Shown: in pieces, positions 47,150 through 57,786 of the stretch
Layout: the number at the start of each line of letters is the position of its first letter
Numbering within the stretch: the first letter of the stretch is position 1
DNA from: Orbilia blumenaviensis
Taxonomy: Eukaryota > Ascomycota > Orbiliomycetes > Orbiliales > Orbiliaceae
NCBI GenBank assembly: GCA_036872755.1
Contig: JAVHNS010000001.1
Span: forward strand, 2,356,001 to 2,420,000
Length of the DNA stretch: 64,000 bases
Direction: 5' to 3'
Translations under genes and position numbers: made by a program
The notes under the pieces: generated by a model
Told to the model about the DNA's origin: nothing
Database searches by the model: none
The model's input: the letters and a program-made list of their open reading frames with translations, nothing else

Positions 47150-47909
47150 ATCAATCCTAGGTATGATTGTGAAAACATGGTTATCTGATTTAATTTTGGG
47201 AGAGGTTAGATCACGTTGGATGGTGGTGTGGGATAAAGGTTGAGGGGGAGGTCAATTACAGTGCTACTTTGGGACGGAATTGAAGTGGCCCCTCTCAACA
47301 ACGTGAAATCACTCCCGCGCACACATCGTGACTTCGCGTGACAGCTCCGATATTAAAATGCCATTTTTATATTAATTGACGCCATGCCTTACATACTTCT
47401 TCACTTACTTAAGTGGTTAGGTACTTCTGCTTCCTTTCCTTACTTGCCATCTAAGTCAGTATTAATTAAGAGCTATAAATAATTATTTCTGATGGACGTC
47501 ACTCCGTCAATTGGTGTTATTGTTATTCCTCGGGAGTCCGATTCGGCCATTGTTCCTTGCATGCATATATTCCATCTGGGCGTAAGGCACATCCAACATT
47601 CCTGTGAGCTGTTCAAATGCAGGGTCTATAAGAAGTAGGTACTTAGGTATGGAACGAAGCAAGGGTAGGTGTCAATGCCACCTACGCATTGCAGGGCTGG
47701 ATCACACAGCTCCTTTCTCGATCTCTTGAGAGGGAGTTGTAGGGGATCACGAACGGCCAGATCACGTGGTCTGCGTGAGAAAAAGGTCGTTCCGCGGTTC
47801 GGCTGGTTCGGATCACTACTTTTCTCTCTCTCCCTCTTTGTTTCTTTGTTGCGAACACGCACGCGGCCGGTTGTTTTGTTACATCGTTTACGCATATGTT
47901 GTGGCATGG

Positions 47910-47915
47910 ACGCGT
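47910..47915 (+). promoter_or_regulatory. Upstream ACGCGT (MCB-type) site of RNR2
   Basis: ACGCGT is the core of the MluI cell-cycle box bound by MBF in yeasts. It is 763 bp upstream of the RNR2 start. A second copy nearer the gene makes the pair more persuasive than either alone. Confidence 0.4.
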
Positions 47916-48276
47916 AGAGTGGAAATCTGGAGCTAGTTAGGCAAGCTAAAGGAGAGAATGGCGTCCATCTGCTATGGCAATCCCCCTTGGCTCCTACGCC
48001 CAGTGGACCACCCCCCTTGCATGGTGCATGATCTGATAAGGCAGCTCAGCCCGACATGGGGTTATCTGATGTGTCCTCCGTTGGCTGATGACTCAACAGG
48101 CCGACCAATCCGGGTGGCCAAACCAGCCAATAACCTCTCCACAACACCTGTTGCCCCCTGTTATACGGCTTCCCACCCCCTTGTCCCAGCTACTTCTTAA
48201 CAGGACCAAGCTAAGCTAACACCCACCACAAAGAATTCCCGTCGCGATGGCAGCAATCCGTGCAATTTCCGCCAGG

Positions 48277-48282
48277 ACGCGT
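48277..48282 (+). promoter_or_regulatory. Proximal ACGCGT (MCB-type) site of RNR2
   Basis: ACGCGT lies 396 bp upstream of the start codon and about 145 bp upstream of the TATA-like element. A related GTCGCGTC follows near 48315. Ribonucleotide reductase genes are classic MBF targets in yeasts. Confidence 0.5.
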
Positions 48283-48424
48283 CTTCAAGGAATTTTTCCT
48301 ACTAATAGTTCGCGTCCTTTGCTGGCCTCGTCGCGTCTTCCCAGCCCTGAACAATCTAGAGTTAGCTACAACGCAGACTTTTTTCTTTCTCGTGACGAAA
48401 ACAAATAGTTTTTTTTATCCTTTT

Positions 48425-48431
48425 TATAAAA
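48425..48431 (+). promoter_or_regulatory. TATA-like element of RNR2
   Basis: TATAAAA lies 247 bp upstream of the ATG. The DNA after it is pyrimidine rich, as in leaders of highly expressed fungal genes. Confidence 0.4.
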
Positions 48432-48677
48432 GAGACTTTTCCTGGACCTCTTCAAGCTTCTTCTTCTTCCTCTCTGTTCTTCTTCATCAAGCATCAAAGC
48501 ATCTGAGCATAGATCAATCACATCTCCATTAACGGAAATTCATATACTTCATCTTCATCTTCATCTTCATCTTGATCACTACCTTTGCATCTTCATCACC
48601 CCTCTTGCTACTACTACTACTACTATTCCTTGTTGATCAAGCTCTCCTATCACATATACACACACACAATAATCACA

Positions 48678-49977
48678 ATGTCTGACTTCATGACTGAAAC
48701 ACGAAAGGCCATCGCTGCCTTCAACAACCTCAAGGTGAAGGAGGGTGTCGAGAACATCAAGCCTGTCGAGACCAATGCTGTTGTCAAGGTCGAACCCACA
48801 CCTGAAGCTCCAGCCTTCAACGGTCTCAAGCCAGAGGAGGCTGATGAGCCCCTCCTCGTTGAGAACAAGAAGAGATTCGTTCTCTTCCCTATCAGATACC
48901 ACGAGGTTAGTCAGACTCTATTTTTATATCTAATCAAATGTCCTAATTTGGAATATTAATTAACTTTCGTGATTTTTTGAATGTAAATAGGTCTGGCAAA
49001 TGTACAAGAAGGCTGAGGCCTCTTTCTGGACTGCTGAGGAAATCGACCTGAGCAAGGACCTTCACGACTGGCACAACCGTCTCAACGACGATGAGCGATA
49101 CTTCATCTCTCACGTTCTCGCCTTCTTCGCCGCTTCCGACGGTATCGTCAACGAGAACCTTGTCCAGAGATTCAGCAATGAGGTCCAGATCCCAGAAGCT
49201 CGATGCTTCTATGGTTTCCAGATCATGATGGAGAACATTCACTCCGAGACCTACTCCCTCCTCATCGACACCTATATCAAGGACAACAGCCAGCGAACCT
49301 ACCTCTTCGATGCCATTGACACCATCCCATGCATCAAGAAGAAGGCCGACTGGGCTATCCGATGGATCGAAGACGACAAGTCCACTTTCGCCCAGCGTCT
49401 CGTCGCCTTTGCTGCTGTCGAGGGTATCTTCTTCTCCGGTTCCTTTGCTGCTATCTTCTGGCTTAAGAAGCGTGGTCTCATGCCCGGTCTTACCTTCTCC
49501 AACGAACTCATCTCCCGTGATGAGGGTCTCCACACCGACTTCGCCTGTCTCTTGTTCAGCCACTTGAACAACCGTCCATCAAAGGCTGATGTTGAGGCCG
49601 TCATCACCGAGGCCGTCACAATCGAGCAGGAATTCTTGACTGAGGCCCTCCCATGCCCACTTTTGGGCATCAACGCCAAGTTGATGAAGCAGTACATTGA
49701 GTTCGTCGCTGACAGACTCTTGATCGCTCTCGGTAACCCCAAGGTCTACCACTCCACCAACCCCTTCGACTTCATGGAGACCATCTCCTTGGCCGGAAAG
49801 ACCAACTTCTTCGAGAAGCGTGTCAGCGACTACCAGAAGGCCGGTGTCATGGCCAAGTCTCAGCAGAAGGCCGATGCTTCTACCGCCTCTCCACTTGCCT
49901 CCTCCGCTTCTCCCAATGCTGCTAGCGAGCCGCAGAATAACAACATTGCTGGCATCTCTTTCGACGATGACTTCTAA
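48678..49977 (+). CDS. RNR2: Ribonucleoside-diphosphate reductase small (R2) subunit
   Basis: Houses the diiron-tyrosyl radical cofactor that lets the large subunit convert ribonucleotides to deoxyribonucleotides. Exon 1 is 48678-48905 and exon 2 is 48991-49977, joined across an 85-nt intron (GTTAGT to ATAG), for 404 aa. All radical and iron residues are present: D126, E157, H160, radical Y164, E220, E254 and H257. They lie in [32 protein letters not shown] and [10 protein letters not shown]. The C-terminus ISFDDDF fits the peptide that docks on the large subunit. A Ser/Ala-rich linker (about 355-390) precedes it. The ATG at 48678 gives the standard start [15 protein letters not shown]. The frame is open for 31 codons upstream, but only from a TTG. 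Likely cell-cycle regulated, judging from the ACGCGT boxes. Confidence 0.97.
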
Positions 49978-50763
49978 ATGTTTGTATGTTTGATCACATA
50001 CAACATACTCTCGGCGCCGATGCTATGCTCTTTTCTCCTCTGCGGATTATCATTTTACTTTTCTTGGGACTAAGAAAACAAAAAAAAACAACAGGGTAAT
50101 ACTTTTTCTTTTTACGAGCGAATTGTGTTTTTATGGTATATAAACGGACTGGCTGGCATATTCACCTTAATGCCACGGTAAATATTAATGTTTTCTTTGT
50201 ATGTCGACTATGGCTATGGTGGTAAGGAGTGCATTGGCGTTTTTTTTTTCCTGTTGCTGCTTTTGCGGTTGTCTTTTTTTTGTTTTCGGCATTATTATTA
50301 TCATAAAGAAAGAAGAAGGAAAGAAGATATGGGATACGAAGTCCCTGTTACTACAGTTATTATTGTATAAGATAATTATTTTTTCTCTTAATGCATGGGC
50401 GCTGTTGAGAACTCTCCACACTGGTGCGAGAAATGGAAAATGAAAGGAATTTAAATCATTCAATCATATATATCAAATATCTGTCCATTGAATCGTGAAC
50501 GGTGTCTTGGTAGGCTGTATAATTTCTTGGGTGCAATGGAGTCGATTGGTACCACTCAGTGTAAAGGGTGCAGCAATCGTAGATATAACAGTTGTATGTG
50601 TATGTCCGGGGCCGTCTGGGGCTAAGGCTAGATGACAGGTGTAAATTCGATATGTTCTTGTCTACCTCCCGATATTATATACAATTGCAATGCAATGCTA
50701 AAGATACAGCTTCGCACACAACCCTCTCCCCCTGCCCCACCCCCACTCAGTCCCTCCCCAGCT
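49978..50763. other. Convergent intergenic region between RNR2 and SRP9
   Basis: About 790 bp of AT-rich DNA with T-rich runs, presumably both 3' UTRs. No gene is seen. Confidence 0.6.
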
Positions 50764-51359
50764 TCATTTCTTCTTCTTATTCTTCTTCTTCCCACCTTTC
50801 GAACCACTCCCACCAGCTGCAGCTTCAGCACCCTCCGCCGCCGCCGAAGCACCACCAGCCGCGGCCACCGGTGCATCCTGAACCACCGCCGTCTGCTCCG
50901 TAGCACCAGCCACCTCTCCACTTCCCAAATCTTTCAAACCAGCCATCGACCTCCCCAGGCGATGTAACCCCGTCACAATCCTTCCCACATCTGATATCTT
51001 ATCGGTGCGTAGCTTTATAATCGATCCGGAGATGGGATCGTATGTTTTTAAGGTTAGTCTTCCGCGGGGAGCTTTTGGTTTTTCTTCCGCTGTTGCTGCT
51101 GCTGCTGTTGATGATGATGTAGAAGTGGGTTTTGAGGGCTTTGGACGACGGGATGGGGTGGTTGGGGTGGGTTGGATGTTGTAGGTTGTTGTTATTCTTG
51201 TCTATTTGGGATATGGATGGTTAGTAGGTGGTGGTGATTGTGATTGAGATGTTGATTGTGGGGGAGGAAGGGGAGGGTGGGGCATACGGTGTTTGGATGT
51301 GCCTGGAGCAGCTGGATGGAGCGCTCGATGAAGTCGAGGGGGGTTTTGACGAGGACCAT
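50764..51359 (-). CDS. Signal recognition particle SRP9/SRP21 homolog
   Basis: A small subunit of the SRP Alu domain, which pauses translation of secretory proteins. Exon 1 is 51359-51288 (24 codons) and exon 2 is 51201-50764, with an 86-nt GT-AG intron, giving 169 aa. The short first exon encodes MVLVKTPLDFIERSIQLLQA and ends at HPNT. Splicing continues TRITTTYNIQP, reproducing the SRP9 start with its conserved TRxTxxY. A low-complexity Ser/Thr/Ala insert follows. The second half then reads PRGRLTLKTYDPISGSIIKL and RTDKISDVGRIVTGLHRLGR, as in fungal SRP9/21 proteins. The tail is Ala/Gly rich and ends in a Lys-rich KKNKKKK that may contact SRP RNA. It starts divergently from the DUF1308 gene, 552 bp away. 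The large open frames on the opposite strand are shadows. Confidence 0.88.
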
Positions 51360-51911
51360 TGTGCTGCCGTTGTCGTCGTCGTTGTCGCGCGCACACACAC
51401 ACACGTCAACTCGACTCTTTAAGTGCCTGGGAAGGTAGCTTGGTGCGTATACGCTATTCTGACTCCGGGACTCCGGGTGAATCGGTGGTGATGATGACGA
51501 TGATATGATATGATACCAAGAGGGTCTCGTGGGTCTCTCTTTCTTTAAGCTAAGACCAGTTGTGCAAGGTACCGACCAAGCTCGTGCGTGCGTGTGTGTG
51601 GGTGTCGTCAAAACGTTTGCCGAGAACAGAACAGAACAAGCAGCATAAAAGTTGCCTTTTGGCAGATCCTTCATACTACTAACTTAGAACTCACTCCGAT
51701 TCAATTGAAGTCCGGCCTGCACGCTTATATAAGAGCCATCTTCTTTTGAGGCATCTGAACGTCTTCTTTTTTTGTGTGTAATTTACTAAGAAATACTTGT
51801 CCCCTCTTTTCTTTTTAATTGACTGAGAAGAGAAGCTTTATCATCCATCATCCATCATCACTTAGCATCATCCCAATTGAACTGTCCAAGCTAGCAAGCA
51901 AGCAAGCAAAT
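51360..51911. other. Compact divergent promoter between SRP9 and the DUF1308 gene
   Basis: 552 bp shared by two divergent genes. It includes GCAC/GT-rich runs and a TATATAAG near 51725. A CATC-repeat and AGCAAGCAAGCAA run lie just before the ATG at 51912. Confidence 0.55.
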
Positions 51912-54063
51912 ATGGAGGTAAACGACATAAACCCATAAACTATAAACTTCCTCTCCCTCTCTCTCTTTTTTGCCAAATCAACTAACTCCCAGAAAAATAA
52001 TACCACAAGGTCAACACATCTCCCAAAATAATCTCCTGCGACTCCATCCCCCCATCTCCAACTTCAACCTCGAATCTAAACCCGCTGGCGGACGCCCTCC
52101 TGACCCGCTGTCTGAAAGTCTCGGATGAAATAACTTTACTCGAAAAGAAGCTACTGCAAAGACTTCCCCCGAAACAGCGTTCAAAAAAGGGAAATCTTCC
52201 TATCGAGCTACGACATTTTAAAAATGCGATTATGGTTGAGCAGAGGGCTTTGGAGAGTGTATGCTTCCCCTCCCACTTCTTTCAATATAAAATTAAATGT
52301 TAATATTGTACCTACCTACCTATATAAAGCTGTCATACACGGCACCCACACCGAAAACCCAACACTCCCTCCGCTCCTCCAACCTCAAATTCCTAGAATC
52401 CGTCTGGGCCGTCGCAAAAACCTGCAGAGGACTGCAGGTCATCTTCCGCACCGTCCAGCTCTTCGACCACCCTTCCATGGCATCATCGATAACAGCGAAC
52501 GGCAGCGGTAGTATAAACATCGCCAGACTCAGAGGGAAGGAGAAGAAGGAACTGAAACGGAAAAAGACACCGGTGCAAGTGGATATAATCGCACAGAGTG
52601 GGCTGGAATGGATCAAAGTCGCGAATCTGTCCGAGAAGCGTTTGGAAATGGAGTTTGCGAAGGCGAGGTGGGAGGCTGAGGGGTTTAAAGATGACGACTG
52701 TGAATCGCTGTCTGGGGATGATGATGAAGAAGAAGAAGAAGAAGAAGAAAGAGGAGGAGGAGGAAATGGCAATGACCCCAATAACCACAAAGAAAACGAC
52801 GAAAAGGAAGCCAAAAGAGCTGAAGGCGAGAAAGCAGTCCTCGAATTCCAACACGATTCCGACGCTTTCTCACTGGTAAAATCCGCAAGATCGATGGTTC
52901 TGGCAGCCCAGCAGACGAGAGTACAATACCTCCACCCGGAGATAACAATCGTCCTCCCAAACATCTCCTACGACCCTCAAAACCCACAGCTGGGATCCCC
53001 GATACACGCTTTGATAACTGCGATCCTTGAAACCGGCGCTAGAGTCCAAACTTCAGATAACAGCATCATAAGCCCCGCTACACACCCAGCCGACGGAGCT
53101 ACTTTAACAGACAACTTCGGGAATACGATAACCTACCGCTCAGCTTCCACCGCTTCTCCTTCCACTACTTCTTTAAATACCCCCCTTCCAAACCCCACCC
53201 CTCCAACCGACACAATAACAACAACCACAGAAGCAGCCTTAACAACCCTCTCCATAACCTCCGACCCAATATCACTCATAACCCCCAAAGTCCTCCTAGA
53301 CTGCACAATCCTCCTCGCACTGGTCTCAGACCTCTCCCACGAATCGGTAGCAGAACAACCCATCTTCCACCGCTACATTCTCCAACAGGTACGCGCCGAA
53401 AAGGAAGAGCCATTGCTTCCTCACTGGGTATACCCCAGCATCGAAGGGAGGGATATGGTGTGCACCTTCGATGCTTATAAAAGGTTTAGAGAGATCGTGG
53501 AAATCGTGGGGAGTGAGAATGAGAAGATGAGGGCTGAGGCGTTGGTTTGGGGGGGTGGTAGCGGGACGGGGAGGGATTGGAGACATCCTGCATCTTCTAC
53601 CAGTAACTCTGGTAGTGGCGCTGCTGGCAGGTTTGATAGTAGCACGGGGATAACCAAAACTTCCACCGGCGACCTCCTCCTCCCCGACGGCAGGACTCGC
53701 ACAACTCTCCTGAAAACACTACAATCCCTCTCCAAACACACCGTTCCCGAAAACCTACATCTTCCGATAACAGTGATAGACTCCCTTGAACCTCAGTTAA
53801 TCTCACACAACCCCGTAGCCGCAAAGATAGGTCCGGAGCTGTCGGTGGTTAACCGTAGTTCATTGTTCACGGCGTGGGAGCTGGGGTGGACTATTGTGAC
53901 TACCAATGGAAGTGTGGTGAAGAGGCTGGAGTGGTTGGTCGAGGAGAATAGAATTAGAGATGATGATGTAGGACCGAAGGTGCATCTGTTGGCTATTGCC
54001 AGGAGTTTGGTGGGGAAGATGAAGAAGGGGGCAGAGATTTTGGCAGAGGAGGAGGAGGCTTGA
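51912..54063 (+). CDS. DUF1308-domain protein (C7orf25/UPF0415-like)
   Basis: Members of this conserved family have no firmly known biochemical role. My model has exons 51912-51917, 52010-52258 and 52330-54063, for 662 aa. The first coding exon is just ATGGAG; it joins in frame to VNTSPKIISCDSIPPSP. Exon 2 encodes a helical N-terminal part (DEITLLEKKLLQRLPPKQ, RHFKNAIMVEQRALES). Exon 3 continues SSNLKFLESVWAVAKTCRG. The DUF1308 hallmarks are VDIIAQSGLEWIKVANLSEK, and after an acidic insert (DDDEEEEEEEERGGGG) LVKSARSMVLAAQQTRVQYLHP. The domain resumes with VLLDCTILLALVSDLSHES and later DSLEPQLISHNPVAAKIG. The last block resembles PIN-type nuclease folds in having acidic residues near strand ends, but that is inference. 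Both introns are GT-AG (92 and 71 nt). The first exon is the least certain part. Confidence 0.8.
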
Positions 54064-54734
54064 TCTCTCTCTCTCTTTTCCTTTTCATTACTGTTTTATA
54101 TGTTGTTATTATGCTACTTCATTTTTTCGTTCTTGCTTGATAAAATGTATTATACCATTGAGGGATTTTAGTAGATTGTATATGGACTGCTGATGATAAA
54201 TTTTGACCATGAGCCTCTTCGTTTTTCATTACTGTTTAAGGCATACCTAGAATACATGCTCATCGTGGAAAAAAAAAAAAAAAAAAAAAAGGAGAATACT
54301 AAATAAAATAAACAAAACGGAAAAAGATGATGAAGGAAGGAAAATCCCCAGACAAGTATAGATATATCCAAAAAAACCAAAAATATGAAATGCCACAGCC
54401 CTTCCCCCCCTCTTCCAACCGCTCCACCAAAACCTGATGATAGGTATCAACAGTGGCTCTTCCCCCCGGAAAACGAAAGAAACTGAAATAGCAGTAGCAA
54501 ACAAAATGGTACTAAAGGGTGAACCATGATGATGATGACGTCTATGAATTATGCCCTTTCCTTCAGGCAGTTTTCCACCTTTTTTCCCCTTTCACACATC
54601 CTCCCCATAAAAAACACAAAAACAATATAATTTTTTTAAAAGAAAGTACACCGCATTACCTTCCACCCCTCAAACCTCTTAACCCTCTTTTTTTTTTTCT
54701 TTTTTCGTTTCTTGTTTCGTCAAAGTCGTTGTAT
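54064..54734. other. Convergent intergenic region with poly(A) tract
   Basis: 670 bp between the 3' ends of the DUF1308 and PTM1-like genes. It contains a run of 22 A at 54269-54290. No gene is seen. Confidence 0.6.
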
Positions 54735-57179
54735 TCATTTATCCTTCCCCTTCCCCTTCGCAAGCTTCTTGCTCTCCCCATCTTCCGAGCTTCTCGATTC
54801 GTCATCAGACCATTTATCCAGATCATCTCCTACCGAGAAAATAGCTTCTCCTTCCCCGGAATGTCTAGGCTGATCAAATGAGTCCTTTGGTAGCGGTTGG
54901 TGGCCATGCGGTGGCATGTCACCACCAACGCCGCCGCCGCCGCCGCCGATATGTTCCTCCTCGTCGGACCCAGCCAGCGATGCAATCTCGAACCCATCAT
55001 CATCTTGTGCGATCTATAAATAAAGAAAAAATGGGTAATACCTCTTGTTAGAAAAAGTGATCAAAAGCAAACAAGAAAAAAAAGGAGAGAGGAAGAAGGA
55101 GAGAGAGAAATAAAGAAGGAAAAATCAAATAGCACCATACACAGTGCTAGTCCCAGCCTCTTCCCTAGAATCAGTTCCAGGGCGACAGCCAGTCCCAGCA
55201 CCAGTATCACTTCCAGTTTCCCCGCCAGGTTGGGCAGCACCATTACTAACCTCATCAGACATAGCAAACCGTCTGTTATTCAACGTAGGCCTCCACAGGA
55301 ACGCAACAACAGCCAAATCGACAAGGTACACCAGATTCAACCATCCATCCAGCACAAACCACCGTGTCTGCCAGTGTGTCGGTACAAAGTCCGGAGAACC
55401 GGTGCCGGCGAAAGTCAACGAGTTGATGAAGAAGAAACCGAAGATAACGATGATACTGCCGAGTAGGACCCACCAGAGTCGACGGTACATGAGCGCTTTG
55501 ACGTTTTGCTTGCGGTCGAGGAGTTCTTTCATTGTAAGGTTGAGAGAATTAAGGGTCCAGACGTAGAAGGCGGTTAGGGTGGCTGCGAGAGGAAGGATGA
55601 CAAAGAGGACGAGAGGGCCGGCGGTCTCAGGGCTGACAATAGCGAGAGAGGCGACGGAGTAGATGACACCAAAGATGAAGTGGGCCAGAGCAAGGGCTCT
55701 GCAGTACCACATGAGGCTGCCGAGTGATGGCTTGACGACACCGTATCCCATGCACACGATCAAGAGCAAGAAGAACGAGAACGAGTTCCTTCCGGCGTTG
55801 AGGACTGCCACGATAACCATAAATACCTTCGAGACGATATTAGAGCCGTGAATGTTCATGTAGTCTAGAAATTATCTGTCAGCACAAAACCAACCCATCC
55901 CAAAACCGAGGCAGGCCATACCGTAGAATCCCCAAGTCATCAACATCTCAATTATCAAGAAGATAATGATAGCCGTGATGTAGTTTTGAACCGGCACTAT
56001 TCACACAAACACCAATCAGTTCTCCACGCCCTCCAACCGTACCACCGGGTATTAAAAAAGCAGCCTTACAGATATCCCTCCGATGCTGCACATATAGAAA
56101 CCCCCAAAACACACCAATAAGCGCATAAAGAATCGTAATTCCTCCATAGAATGCCAACTTGGGGATCTGGGACGCCGGAAGCTCTCCGTAGGCATTCCTA
56201 AATTCTACGACTCCGTTGTAATGTCTCGCAGCATAACCCCAAGTAGCGACACAGTAGAATCCGGTTTTCTTGATATCGTACCTCACCGGCTGACCACCCT
56301 TGAGCTTGACGGTAGTGGTGAGCATCTGGGTTTGGGCGGTTTTGTTGGCTTTGGGATCGAGGATGAATTGGCCGAGTTGGGATTGTTTGCAGTATTTGCT
56401 TCGGATGGCCTCGTCGGAGCAGGTCACGACATGCTGAAGTGTGCGGTTATACGGTTAGCCTCGATTTGTGAAGCTGCTATAGCTTAGCTGTTGAAGAGGC
56501 AGTAGTTGGAACATACAATTGGATCTCCTTTCTCATCGCGACCCTCCACACCAATTAGATGCTCATCCTTATATTCAAATATCAGAAGACCTAACACAAG
56601 AAAGCATCAGAAGTTAGCAATAAACCAAATTTCCAAAAAAGACGCGTTCTGAGATGTTCAGCCCATCATCATCATCATCCTCCTCCATCTCATCCCATCT
56701 CCAGCTTCAAGCTTTAAATTTCAATAGGAAATCAAACATACTGACGGCCCAATCGTTAATATCCTTCCCCTCATCTGGATTCTCCGGTTTCTCTTCCATA
56801 AATTTGACCAAAATATAAGGCGCCACTTTTCCACCCCACGCTTTTGGTCCGTACATTCCCGAGCATCGCTGTCGGTCGTCGTCGGTATTGCGCTATTTGT
56901 AATAAATCATGGCAATTGGTTAGCTACCAGCTCCTCGCAACATGCGATGCGACTACTTTCTTTTATTTTTATTTTTATTTTATTTATTTGTTTTGTTGGC
57001 GATGAGCTGCCAAAAAATGCGAAGAAGAAACACAGGCGAATAATAATAAAAAAAGTTGAGGACACGAAGAGCTTACGAAGCTCGGAAGGGAAGGGACGTA
57101 CGAGTGCGTATTCGGCGGCTCTAACCAGAGCCGCGAATAACAGTAGAACTGTTAATATTAGAGAATTCGAAGACCTCAT
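54735..57179 (-). CDS. PTM1: PTM1-like seven-transmembrane (LU7TM) protein, 7 exons
   Basis: The Lung-7TM family (yeast Ptm1, animal GPR107/TMEM87) resides in the Golgi and endosomes, with suggested roles in trafficking. Exons are 57179-57102, 56892-56742, 56590-56517, 56433-56070, 55996-55922, 55864-55143 and 55013-54735, for 580 aa. MRSSNSLILTVLLLFAALVRA is a clear signal peptide. The lumenal part includes RQRCSGMYGPKAWGGK and TGFYCVATWGY with paired Cys. Seven hydrophobic segments follow from about residue 200 (LAFYGGITILYALIGVFWGF) to LDGWLNLVYLVDLAVVAFLW. Family motifs RRDILPVQNYIT and YDYMNIHGSNIVSKVF span splice joins. The cytosolic tail is acidic with a poly-Gly run encoded by a GCC/GGC repeat at about 54931-54948, and ends KKLAKGKGKDK. 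All six introns are GT-AG. It starts divergently from GEP4 across 3.3 kb. Confidence 0.89.
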
Positions 57180-57753
57180 CGTGGTATGAGGTCGGGAGAG
57201 AGGGAGGGAGGTACGGAGGGAGAAAGGTAGCAGGAGACGGACGATGTTCGATGAAGCGGGTGTTTTTTCTGTTCGTCGCCCGGCTGTGGGGGGGTGGTGA
57301 GGTTCGGCGAGGTGACGTTGACGGGGTGGGTTTTGGGATGGGTAGAAACTCGAACTCGAACTCGTATTATTCGAACGAACTCGACAACGTTACTTTGCTT
57401 TGCCTTCTTGCCTTTGCCTTTGCTTGGAAGCTAATAAGAATAGGCGGCGCGGCGGGCGACAGGCTGAATCAACCAAGCTTATTTAGCTGAAGGAGTAGAA
57501 CACACCAATGATAAGAAAAAAGAAATAGATAAATAAAATAAAATAAAATAAAAAAAGAAGACCAGACGATGAAGCAATAAAAATAAATAAAATCTGCTAG
57601 ATCAGCGTCGAGTAAAAGAGAGAGAAGAAGATGAAGACTGGAATGCAGTTCTGACGCTTCGAGACTCGAGTCAAGCAAGGGAAGCTTCAAGTTGGGACGT
57701 ACCCCTCGACCTTTCTGACCTCTAAAAAATATAAAGCAATCTGGTGATGGCGC

Positions 57754-57786
<33 letters not shown>

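Larger units (their letters stand above)
46885..48677. other. Intergenic region and RNR2 promoter
   Basis: About 1.8 kb. It holds the TACCTAGGTA palindrome at 47140-47149, with a second CCTAGGTA a few bases after it. Two ACGCGT boxes and a TATA-like element precede RNR2, followed by a CT-rich leader with a CTTCAT repeat at about 48551-48573. The open frame at 47958-48200 has no recognisable features. Confidence 0.6.

Noticed and set aside
47958..48200. 80-codon open frame upstream of RNR2
   Set aside because: It lies in the promoter region, has no recognisable sequence and is Pro/Thr-rich by composition.
48585..48677. A 31-residue N-terminal extension of RNR2
   Set aside because: The frame is open, but it starts with TTG, and the reading is a Tyr run from a CTA repeat in the leader. 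The ATG at 48678 gives the usual RNR2 start.
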